Assembly (NCBI GenBank): GCA_001939945.1
Contig: MOEB01000033.1
Span: 1-45,273, forward strand
Length of the DNA stretch: 45,273 nucleotides
Source of the DNA: Aerophototrophica crusticola
GTDB taxonomy: Bacteria; Pseudomonadota; Alphaproteobacteria; Azospirillales; Azospirillaceae
Direction: 5' to 3'
Shown in pieces: positions 17,315 to 24,149 of this stretch. The notes beneath the pieces are model-generated. The model was not told the origin of the DNA and did no database searches. It was given only the letters and a program-made list of their open reading frames with translations. A program made the translations under genes and the position numbers. Positions within the stretch are counted from its first letter, which is position 1. Each line of letters starts with the position of its first letter.

Positions 17315-19375
17315 CTACTGCGCCGCCACAAGCGCGGCGCGCCCCTCCACCACCCGCTCGGCCTGCTTGCCCACCAGCTCGGACAGGTGGTCGAAGCTGG
17401 CGGTGAAGCTGCCCAGCCCCAGGGTCAGGGACCGCAGCTCCACGATCAGGTCGGCCATGTCGGACTGCGGGATATAGGCCTTGACCTCGTCCCACCCGGC
17501 CCAGCCGGGGCGGCCGTCATAGCCCAGGATCTGCCCGCGCCGGCCGCTGACCAGCCGCTGGACCCGGCTGGTATAGTCGGACGGGGCCACCAGGCTGACC
17601 AGCAGGATGGGCTCCAGCAGCACAGGCTCGCAGCGGGGCAGGGCCTCCGCCATGGCCATGCGGCCCGCGGTGCGGAAGGCCTGCTCGCTGCTGTCCACGG
17701 CATGGTACTGGCCGTTGGTCAGGGCCATGGCCACGTCCACCACGGGGAAGCCCAGCGGCCCGTGGGCCAGGGCCTCCTTGGCGCCTGCCTCCACCGCGGG
17801 GATGTAGGTCTTGGGCACCACGCCGCCGACGATCCGGTCCTCGAAGCGGAAGCCCTCGCCCCGGGGCAGGGGCCGGACCTCCACATGCACGTCGGCGAAC
17901 TGGCCATGGCCGCCGGTCTGGCGCTTGAAGCGGGCATGCTGGGCGGTGCCCTTGCGGATGGTCTCCCGGTATGGCACCCGCGGCGCCCGCGACCGGATGG
18001 CCACGCCGAAGCGGTGCTTCAGCCGGTCCAGCGCCAAGGCCAAGTGCACCGGCCCCTGGCCGCACAGCACCATCTCGCCCGCGTCGGCCCAAGGCTCGAT
18101 CCCCTGGCCGAAGGACAGGCTGGGGTCCTCGTCCACCAGCTTGGACAGGACGGCGGTCAGCTTCACCTCGTCGGTCTTCTGCTCCGCCTCCACCACCAGG
18201 GCATGGACGGGGGCCGGCGGGGCGGGCCAGGCGGGGGCGGTGCCCAGCGCCTGGGCGGGGCCCAGCAGTTCCCCGGCCCGGGGCTTCTCCAGCCGCCCCA
18301 GGGCGACGATGTCCCCGGCCTCCGCGGCGCCGCGCTTCACGGGCGTGCTGCCCACGAACTCGTACAGGCCGCCCACCCGCTCCCCGGCGATGGTCATGCC
18401 GTCGGACACGCCGCCCCGCCAGACGCGACACAGGGACAGCTTGCCGGTGTGGGCGGCGTGGACGGTCTTGAACACCTGGACCAGCGGCCCGCCCACCGCC
18501 TCCGGGATCTCCAGCCGGGCGGCGGCGTGGGTCACTTCCGGCGTCTCATGCCGCAGGGCCTTCAGCAGCCGGCGGACGCCATGGTCCCGGTCGGCGCAGC
18601 CCATGAAGACGGGCACGATCAGGTCGCCGGCCAGGTCGCGGCTCAACTGGCGGTACACTTCCTCCCGCCCCGGCGCCACGTCCTCCAGCAACTGCTCCAG
18701 CAGCGTGTCGTCGAAGTCGGCCAGGGCCTCCAGCATCTGCTGCCGGGCGTCCTGCTCCCGCTCCCGCACGGTGTCCGGCAGGGCCACCAGGTCGGACGCC
18801 TTGCCCGGCCGCCAGCGATAGGCCCGCTCGCTCACCAGGTCCACATAGCCCGTGACCGCCTGCCCCTCGCGGATTGGCACCTGGCGCAGCACCAGGGGGC
18901 GCTGGGACGCGGCCTGCAGGGCCTGCATCACGTCCCGCACCCGCAGCTCGGTGCCGGTCAGCTGGTCCATCTTGTTGATGAAGACCATGTGGGGGATGGA
19001 CAGCTCGTCCAGGAAGCGGAACAGCGGCGCCAGCATGGCGGCCTTGTCGGGCGCCGGCTCGCACACCACCACCGCCACGTCGGCCACGGACAGGGCGCGT
19101 TGCGCCTCCGCCTGCAACTCCACCGAGCCGGGGCAGTCGATGAAGGTCCAGCGCTCGCCCAGATATTCGGCGGCGGCGAAGTTGGGCTCCGTGCTCATGT
19201 GGCGGGCGCGGGCCTCGGGGCTGGCGTCGCCGGCGCAGGAGCCGTCATCCACGCTGCCCTTGCGGTGCAGGGTGCCGCAGGCCAGCAGCAGGCTTTCCAG
19301 CAGCGTGGTCTTGCCGCTGAGATAGGGTCCGACAAGGGCCGCTACGCGCGGCCCCGACCTCGTGCCGTTCATCAT
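17315..19375 (-). CDS. Elongation factor G-like GTPase (EF-G paralog)
   Basis: A 686-residue translational GTPase with the EF-G domain order. G-domain motifs: P-loop GPYLSGKTT near residue 16, DCPGS in place of DTPGH, and NKMD. The catalytic His after DxPG is thus replaced by Ser, and the switch-I RGITI motif reads RHMSTE. Domain II, III, IV (RQTGGHGQFADVHVEV) and V (YIPQSDMADLIVELRSLTLG) are all present. This matches the separate alphaproteobacterial EF-G-like family (PRK12740 type), which is not the housekeeping FusA and has no settled role. The start at 19375 has GGAGG six bases upstream. Monocistronic by position. A function in ribosome rescue or recycling is possible, but nothing here shows it. 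Confidence 0.9.
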   Translation of the reverse strand: MMNGTRSGPRVAALVGPYLSGKTTLLESLLLACGTLHRKGSVDDGSCAGDASPEARARHMSTEPNFAAAEYLGERWTFIDCPGSVELQAEAQRALSVADVAVVVCEPAPDKAAMLAPLFRFLDELSIPHMVFINKMDQLTGTELRVRDVMQALQAASQRPLVLRQVPIREGQAVTGYVDLVSERAYRWRPGKASDLVALPDTVREREQDARQQMLEALADFDDTLLEQLLEDVAPGREEVYRQLSRDLAGDLIVPVFMGCADRDHGVRRLLKALRHETPEVTHAAARLEIPEAVGGPLVQVFKTVHAAHTGKLSLCRVWRGGVSDGMTIAGERVGGLYEFVGSTPVKRGAAEAGDIVALGRLEKPRAGELLGPAQALGTAPAWPAPPAPVHALVVEAEQKTDEVKLTAVLSKLVDEDPSLSFGQGIEPWADAGEMVLCGQGPVHLALALDRLKHRFGVAIRSRAPRVPYRETIRKGTAQHARFKRQTGGHGQFADVHVEVRPLPRGEGFRFEDRIVGGVVPKTYIPAVEAGAKEALAHGPLGFPVVDVAMALTNGQYHAVDSSEQAFRTAGRMAMAEALPRCEPVLLEPILLVSLVAPSDYTSRVQRLVSGRRGQILGYDGRPGWAGWDEVKAYIPQSDMADLIVELRSLTLGLGSFTASFDHLSELVGKQAERVVEGRAALVAAQ

Positions 19376-19642
19376 TCTGCGCCTCCGGGTTCCTTGGTTC
19401 TCAGGCTCCCCGGGGCAGCGCCCATGCGGACGACCGGCCCAACGACTCTGGCCAAAGGGACCTTGGCCGAAAGGTCGGAAGCCCGCCGGGTGTGTCCCGA
19501 CCCGGGGGGCCAATTCCTCCTGCCCCTATCGAACACCCCGCCCGCCGGGCCTGTCGAGCGGAAATCGCCCCCTGCGTCCTGTTACCGCCCTGAAACAAAG
19601 GGGTGGGTGCAAATCCCCACCGCCAGCGCTACATTCCCTGGC

Positions 19643-19972
19643 ATGGAGACCACCGCCCCCGCCACACCCCCCCTGACCCGCGCCGCCCGGCGTGCCGCGG
19701 GGTTGCTGGGTTTGCCGGCCCTGCTGGCGGGCGTGCTCCACCTGGCCTTGTCCGCCCCGGCGGACCTGCAAGGGTCGGCCGGCGACTCGGCGATGTCAGC
19801 CCAGAGGATCAGCGCCGCGGACCCGCTCGCACCCTTCCCGGCGGTCGCCGACGGCGGCGCGGCGCGCGCGACTCCGGTCCCCGCCCGGCTGGAGTGCCAC
19901 GTCACCAGCGTTGCCGGCACCGGCGGCCAGGGCCTCTGCATCCTCCGCGTCACCCCGCGGCAGGACATCTGA
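19643..19972 (+). CDS. Hypothetical small protein with one hydrophobic segment
   Basis: A 109-residue frame that I do not recognise. METTAPATPPLTRAARRAAG is followed by a membrane-like or signal-anchor stretch (LLGLPALLAGVLHLALS, about residues 21-37), then a soluble part with two cysteines (LECHVTSVAGTGGQGLCILRV). This layout fits a small periplasmic or anchored protein. No good ribosome binding site precedes the ATG. It is divergent from the EF-G-like gene and 200 bases upstream of an unrecognised gene pair on the same strand. It may be a chance frame in GC-rich DNA. Confidence 0.45.
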   Translation: METTAPATPPLTRAARRAAGLLGLPALLAGVLHLALSAPADLQGSAGDSAMSAQRISAADPLAPFPAVADGGAARATPVPARLECHVTSVAGTGGQGLCILRVTPRQDI

Positions 19973-20173
19973 CCCGGCCACATCCGGGCATCGGCCACTA
20001 CCCGTATGGGCGATCCAGGCCCCGCGGACCCCAGGCCTTGATCTTTCCCTAGTCTTCCCGCCCAGTCCTCAATGGCTTGATTGCCTTGCCTACCCGGCAA
20101 GACTTTCCTCTTTTTTGCCTTGCCGGACTTCTTTACAGTATTCGAAGCGAGTTCTGCCCTCACGGGGGGTGCC

Positions 20174-20803
20174 GTGGGTAACGGGGTCCTGTCGATCCTG
20201 CAATTTGGCCTGTTCACCTTCCTGGCCGCGATGGGGACCAACATCCTGATCGCCGTGGCGTCGCACCTCCATGCCGCCATGATCCGCCACAACGCCCGGG
20301 AGGAGCAGATAAAGGACCGGATCGTCCGCTATTCCCGCATCGCCAACGGCCTGCAGACCCGGGTGGAGGCCCGCAAGAACGCCGCCACGGGCGCGGCCAG
20401 CCTGCTGTTCGGCTCCCAGCGGCAGGAAAAGACGCTGCGCGCCCGCTTGCGGGAGCTGGAGGGCGCCCCCCACCGCTTCGTCCGCATGGTGGGGGCGGAG
20501 GTGCAGCCCAACCGCCCTTATGAGTTCCTGGTGCTGAACAGCTCCGTCGCGCACCAGGTAAAGCGTGGTGAACGCCATCCCTTCTACGACTCGAGCTGGG
20601 CCCGGCCCTGCCCGGTGCATGTCTGGGCCAAGGGCCCGGAGGAGGCGAAGGCGGAGTTCGAGCGGGTCTTCCCCAAGGCGGCCGGCTTCAAGATCGTCTT
20701 CGCCCAGGCCCTGACGGCCGACGGCAAGCCCGGCAACCCGTTGGTCCTGGAAGGCGATACGGTGAAGGTGCCCGTGCGCGCGGCGATGGAGGGCGCGGGG
20801 TGA
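20174..20803 (+). CDS. Unrecognised membrane-anchored coiled-coil protein, first of an overlapping pair
   Basis: I do not recognise this protein. From the GTG at 20174 it has 209 residues: a membrane segment about residues 5-29 (LSILQFGLFTFLAAMGTNIL and beyond), a basic coiled-coil region (REEQIKDRIVRYSRIANGLQ, about 41-60) and a C-terminal domain with PYEFLVLNSSVAHQVKRGER and HPFYDSSWARPCPVHVW. GGGGGG sits about four bases before the GTG. A longer start, TTG at 20081, would add 31 residues. The end overlaps the next gene by four bases (GTGA), so the two are translated together. Both have the same layout, suggesting they work as partners. Confidence 0.72.
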   Translation: MGNGVLSILQFGLFTFLAAMGTNILIAVASHLHAAMIRHNAREEQIKDRIVRYSRIANGLQTRVEARKNAATGAASLLFGSQRQEKTLRARLRELEGAPHRFVRMVGAEVQPNRPYEFLVLNSSVAHQVKRGERHPFYDSSWARPCPVHVWAKGPEEAKAEFERVFPKAAGFKIVFAQALTADGKPGNPLVLEGDTVKVPVRAAMEGAG

Positions 20804-21366
20804 GCAACATGGCCTTCCTGATCGGGGCGGTGGTGGTGGCGCTCTCAGCCAAGCCCTCCTACCTCAAGGCCCAGCGGACTATCCGCGAGGCCCGCCAAGC
20901 CATCCTGGAGCTGAAGCGGCGCAAGCACGCCCTCAGCCAGAAGGTACGCATGCTGGCCAAGGAAAGCCTGGACCAGCGCCTGACCGCCGGCCAGGACCAG
21001 ATGGAATCCGACGACCTGACCGGCCGCATCGCGGGCCTGCAACACCGGGTGCAGGAGCTGGAAGCCATCGACCGCCGCGTGCTGGTGCTGGACGAACGCC
21101 GCGGCCTGTCGGAGTCCGGCTGGATCATCCGCCTGCGCCGCCCGCCCGACCAGGCGCCGGCCCTGGAACCATCAGCCGTGACCCGGCTGTGGGAGGAGGG
21201 GCGCTACGTCTTCTTCTTCGCGTCCGACGTGGCCCGCGCCCGCCGCAAATCCCTGGTCCGCTTCCCCGAGGAACAGGGCTTCGAGATCCTGGAGGTCATC
21301 CCCCACGCGGACGATTTGTCCACCGTGTCAGTGCTCGGCCAGGTGGCACAAAAGGAAAGCGCCTAA
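20800..21366 (+). CDS. Unrecognised coiled-coil protein with N-terminal hydrophobic anchor, second of the pair
   Basis: A 188-residue protein without a family I can name. The N-terminus is a short hydrophobic segment (MAFLIGAVVVALS, about residues 4-16); a long coiled coil follows (about 23-105, KAQRTIREARQAILELKRRK and then HRVQELEAIDRRVLVLDERR); a C-terminal domain has RLWEEGRYVFFFASDVARAR and FPEEQGFEILEVIP. Start is GTG at 20800, overlapping the stop of the upstream gene; ATG at 20809 is an alternative. The upstream gene ends similarly with FPKAAGFKIVFAQ, so the C-terminal parts of the two may be homologous (FPxxxGFxI). Inner-membrane location is likely. Confidence 0.75.
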   Translation: MSNMAFLIGAVVVALSAKPSYLKAQRTIREARQAILELKRRKHALSQKVRMLAKESLDQRLTAGQDQMESDDLTGRIAGLQHRVQELEAIDRRVLVLDERRGLSESGWIIRLRRPPDQAPALEPSAVTRLWEEGRYVFFFASDVARARRKSLVRFPEEQGFEILEVIPHADDLSTVSVLGQVAQKESA

Positions 21367-21377
21367 GCGTCCGTGTC

Positions 21378-21510
21378 CCTCAGGCGCCCCCGGATCGCGG
21401 TCCGGGGCAGGCTCCGCCGAATCCGCGGCTTGGCTCGCGCACGCACGCCTGTGCGCAGCGGCAGTTGCCGCTGAAGCGTGCTTACGCTGGTCGCAAACAC
21501 GCTTCAGCAA
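21378..21510 (+). repeat. Dispersed palindromic repeat, copy 1
   Basis: It has CTCAGGCGCC, AATCCGCGGCTTGGCTCGCGC, GGCAGTTGCCG and a terminal pair AAGCGTGCTTACGCT...AACACGCTTCAG. The same order of blocks occurs at 35558-35664 and, reversed, at 28165-28263 and 37272-37354. This copy lies at the 3' end of the coiled-coil gene pair. Confidence 0.75.
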
Positions 21511-21545
21511 AAAAGAACGCCGCCGAGCCCAAGGGGCCGGCGGCG
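21508..21545 (-). terminator. Strong rho-independent terminator (minus strand)
   Basis: The stem CGCCGCCG/CGGCGGCG (21518-21525 with 21538-21545) is extended by GCCC/GGGC with one bulged base, and the minus strand then reads TTCTTTTTTG. It closes the candidate small RNA and any readthrough from the LysR gene. Confidence 0.85.
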
Positions 21546-21665
21546 AGTTGAACAGGGAGGCTTCACGTCTGGGAGACGTGGGTCCGGAGACCCAACCCCG
21601 GGCGGGTATCCCGGGGCGAAACGCCGGATGCTGCGTCGCAGCAGCCGACGGCCTAAGAATTAAGC
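21508..21665 (-). ncRNA. Candidate CUCC-rich small RNA downstream of the LysR gene (AbcR/alpha-r15-like?)
   Basis: On the minus strand about 155 bases fold into a row of short hairpins with hardly any spacing: GCTGC/GCAGC (21630-21642), CCCCGGG/CCCGGGG (21596-21616), GGGTC/GACCC (21580-21593), CACGTCT/AGACGTG (21564-21580), then the single-stranded AAGCCTCCCTGTTCAACT and a terminator hairpin with T-run (21508-21545). CTCC occurs three times, in two loops and in the linker, as expected for a small RNA that pairs with Shine-Dalgarno sequences. In Rhizobiales the AbcR (alpha-r15) RNAs are encoded beside, and activated by, the LsrB/VtlR LysR regulator; here a regulator of that type lies immediately upstream. 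The 5' end and promoter are not determined. It could also be a processed 3' UTR. Confidence 0.6.
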
Positions 21666-21704
21666 AGCCTCGACCAAGACACCAGGGCCGATCCCCGACG
21701 CGAG

Positions 21705-22616
21705 CTATGCGCCGGTCGCATGGCTTGCGGGGAACGTCTCGGCCACCTTCTTCACCAGGAAGTCGCGGAACACGGAGATGCGCTTGGAATGGCGCAGCTC
21801 CTCCGCATAGACGAAGTAGGCGTCGATGCGCGGGCCGCTGACGTCCGGCAGCACGCGGACCATGTCCGGCTGGCCATCCACCACATAGTCGGGCAGGGAG
21901 GCGATGCCGAGGCCGCTCTGCACCGCCCGGAACATGGCGTACAGGCTGTTCACGCGCAGGGCGGTGCGCCGCTCCCCGCCGGGCGGGTCGCCCACATGCA
22001 GGGCCCAGTTGATGTTGGCCACGGGGGCCCGCGCCTCATTCGGGTAGGCGATCAGGTCGTGCTGGTCCAGCTCGGCGATGCTGTTGGGCACGCCGCGCTT
22101 TTCCACATAGGATTTGTGGGCGTACAGGTGCACCCGCACGGTCATCAGGTGGCGCTGGATCAGGTCCGGCTGCCGCGGGGCCGACATGCGGATGGCGATG
22201 TCCGCCTCCCGCATGGAGAGGTCCAGCTCATTGTCGTCCAGCAGCAGGGTCAGCTGCACGTCCGGGAACAAGCCCAGGAACTCCTTCACCCGCGGCGTCA
22301 GCCAAGTGCTGCCGAAGGCGATCGTCGTGGTGACCTTCAACGGGCCCTTGGGATGCTCCTTCGATTCGGACAGCATCGCCTCGGTCATGGACAGCTTGGC
22401 GAACACCTCCCGCGCGGTGCGGTACAGCAGCTCGCCCTGCTCCGTCAGGATCAGCCCGCGCGCGTGGCGGTGGAACAGCGGCACGTGGAGGCTTTCCTCC
22501 AGCGCGCTGATCTGCCGGCTCACCGCCGATTGGCTGAGGTTCAGTGTCTCACCCGCATGCGTGAAGCTGCCAGCCTCCGCCACGGCGTGGAAGACGCGAA
22601 GCTTGTCCCAGTCCAT
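21705..22616 (-). CDS. LysR-type regulator of the LsrB/VtlR kind
   Basis: A 303-residue transcription factor. The N-terminal helix-turn-helix (residues 1-60, MDWDKLRVFHAVAEAGSFTH, then LSQSAVSRQISALE and HRHARGLILTEQGE) is close to that of Sinorhizobium LsrB and Brucella VtlR as I remember them. The C-terminal periplasmic-binding-type sensor domain is complete (TTIAFGSTWLTPRVKEFL, GLGIASLPDYVV). In those organisms the gene lies by trxB and controls AbcR small RNAs and redox or transport genes; the same trxB neighbour is present here, 202 bases upstream. AGGGACGGG before the ATG supports the start. No cysteine is seen, so the cysteine-based redox sensing proposed for LsrB is not expected in this protein. 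The orthology is inference. Confidence 0.88.
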   Translation of the reverse strand: MDWDKLRVFHAVAEAGSFTHAGETLNLSQSAVSRQISALEESLHVPLFHRHARGLILTEQGELLYRTAREVFAKLSMTEAMLSESKEHPKGPLKVTTTIAFGSTWLTPRVKEFLGLFPDVQLTLLLDDNELDLSMREADIAIRMSAPRQPDLIQRHLMTVRVHLYAHKSYVEKRGVPNSIAELDQHDLIAYPNEARAPVANINWALHVGDPPGGERRTALRVNSLYAMFRAVQSGLGIASLPDYVVDGQPDMVRVLPDVSGPRIDAYFVYAEELRHSKRISVFRDFLVKKVAETFPASHATGA

Positions 22617-22699
22617 GACCCGTCCCTACGAAACGCGGCCGGGAGGGATACCCCGGCCGCCCTGTCTTGGCCGGCCACGGATGCGTCCGGCGCATGGAT

Positions 22700-22705
22700 G
22701 ATATA
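22700..22705 (-). promoter_or_regulatory. Possible -10 element of the LysR gene
   Basis: TATATC on the minus strand lies 84 bases before the LysR ATG in a short AT-rich patch of the trxB-LysR gap. No convincing -35 box stands 16-18 bases upstream, so an activator-dependent promoter is possible. Confidence 0.3.
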
Positions 22706-22818
22706 CCCTTGCGCGCTGCGATGCTAGGGCTTGTCAGTCCCTTTCGTTGCCATCGCTACCTGTCGTGAGGGTGGGGAAGGAAGCTTGCCACCATGGCGCA
22801 ATTTCCTTCCCGCCCGGC

Positions 22819-23835
22819 TCAATCCCACGCCTGGATCATGTCCGGGCGCAAGGCCTCCTGCACCGCCTCCGTCAGGGGGGCCTGGTGCATGGCCAGCCAC
22901 TTCTCCGCCTCCAGGGCCGCCATGCAGCCCATGCCGGCGGCGGTGACCGCCTGGCGGAAGATCTTGTCCTTCACGTCGCCGGCGGCGAACACGCCGGGGA
23001 TGTTGGTCCTGGTGCTGTCGGGGGCGGTGACGATGTAGCCCTCGTCGTCCATTTCCACCTTGCCCTTGAAGACCTTGGTGGCCGGGTCGTGGCCGATGGC
23101 GACGAAGACGCCTTCCAGCGGGATGTCCGTCGTGGCCTCGGTCTTCACGTTGCGCACGCGCACGCCGGTGACGCGCTTGGGGTCGGTGAAGCTGCTGCCG
23201 CCCTCGCCCAGGATCTCCTCCACCACGCTGTCCCAGACCACCTCGATCTTCTCGTTGGCGGCCACGCGCTCTTGCAGGATCTTCTCCCCGCGGAAACTGT
23301 CGCGGCGGTGGATGACGGTCACCTTGCTGGCATGGTGGGTCAGGTACAGCGCCTCCTCCAGCGCCGTGTTGCCGCCGCCGACCACGGCCACCGGCTTGCC
23401 ACGGAAAAAGAAGCCGTCACAGGTGGCGCAGGCGCTGACACCGGCGCCCTGGTAATGCTGCTCCCCCTCGATGCCCAGCCAGCGGGCCTGGGCGCCGGTG
23501 GCGATGATCACGGCGTCGGCCACATACTCGTCCCCGCTGTCGGCCTTGCAGACGAAGGGGCGCTGGGTGAAGTCCACGTCGGTGATGACGTCGAACTCCA
23601 TCTTCGTGCCGTAGCGCTCCGCCTGCTGGCGCATCTGCTCCATCAGGTGCGGCCCCTCGATGGGGTCGGCGAAACCCGGGTAGTTCTCCACGTCCTTGGT
23701 GATGGTGAGCTGCCCGCCCGGCTGCAGGCCCTGGACCAGCGTCGGCGCCAAATTGGCGCGGGCGGCATAGATGGCCGCCGTGTAGCCGGCCGGGCCGGCG
23801 CCGATGATCAGGACCTTGGAACGGTGGGTGGCCAT
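22819..23835 (-). CDS. trxB: Thioredoxin reductase
   Basis: A 338-residue FAD/NADPH flavoenzyme that reduces thioredoxin in the cytosol. FAD-binding GAGPAG (residues 12-17), redox centre CATC (Cys136 and Cys139 in SACATCDG), NADPH-binding GGGNTALEEA with HRRDSFR, and the closing FAD motif FAAGDVKD are all present. AAGGAC precedes the start at 23835. Length is slightly above the usual 315-325, from a longer C-terminal helix. It is divergent from the DsbD-family gene (314 bases between starts) and is followed by the LysR gene, making a thiol-redox neighbourhood. Confidence 0.97.
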   Translation of the reverse strand: MATHRSKVLIIGAGPAGYTAAIYAARANLAPTLVQGLQPGGQLTITKDVENYPGFADPIEGPHLMEQMRQQAERYGTKMEFDVITDVDFTQRPFVCKADSGDEYVADAVIIATGAQARWLGIEGEQHYQGAGVSACATCDGFFFRGKPVAVVGGGNTALEEALYLTHHASKVTVIHRRDSFRGEKILQERVAANEKIEVVWDSVVEEILGEGGSSFTDPKRVTGVRVRNVKTEATTDIPLEGVFVAIGHDPATKVFKGKVEMDDEGYIVTAPDSTRTNIPGVFAAGDVKDKIFRQAVTAAGMGCMAALEAEKWLAMHQAPLTEAVQEALRPDMIQAWD

Positions 23836-24149
23836 TGGAACTGTCCTTGTTGCACCGGGCGTGGCCCGGGGGAGGGGGCTACAGCTTGGGGGCGTCGGCC
23901 CCGTTTGAAACGATATCGGGTCTTGAGCCAGGGTTTGCGACCGTAGCCGCCCGCGGGCCTGGCATCAACTGCGGGCATGCGGGGACATGCCCAGCGGCTT
24001 GGGGTTCTACCCCAGGTCGCTGGAGGCCGGCGCCTGGGGGCGCACGCAATCACGTGCGTAAACAAGCGAAGGGCAGGGTGGTGCGCGGGGCCAAAGGCGC
24101 CTACATCTTGCAAGGAATCGTCCTGTCGGTCGCCAAACCGGGTCGCCCC
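23836..24149. other. Divergent trxB-dsbD intergenic region
   Basis: This gap must hold both promoters. I see small stems GGGCATG/CATGCCC (23973-23992) and TGGGG-TTCTA-CCCCA nearby, and TACATCTTGCAAGG shortly before the dsbD start, but no promoter that I would place with confidence. Open frames through it have no family support. Confidence 0.4.

Noticed and set aside
16721-19642. A long plus-strand frame opposite dps and the EF-G-like gene
   Set aside because: Composition is that of an antisense shadow (His/Gln/Leu-rich). Only its last 109 codons, beyond the EF-G-like gene, were kept as a weak hypothetical.
21367-21704. tmRNA or 6S RNA in the gap after the coiled-coil genes
   Set aside because: I looked for the tag-coding GCNAAYGAY pattern, the tRNA-like acceptor stem and T-arm, and for a long rod with a central bubble. 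None fits; the row of short hairpins with CTCC loops is different.
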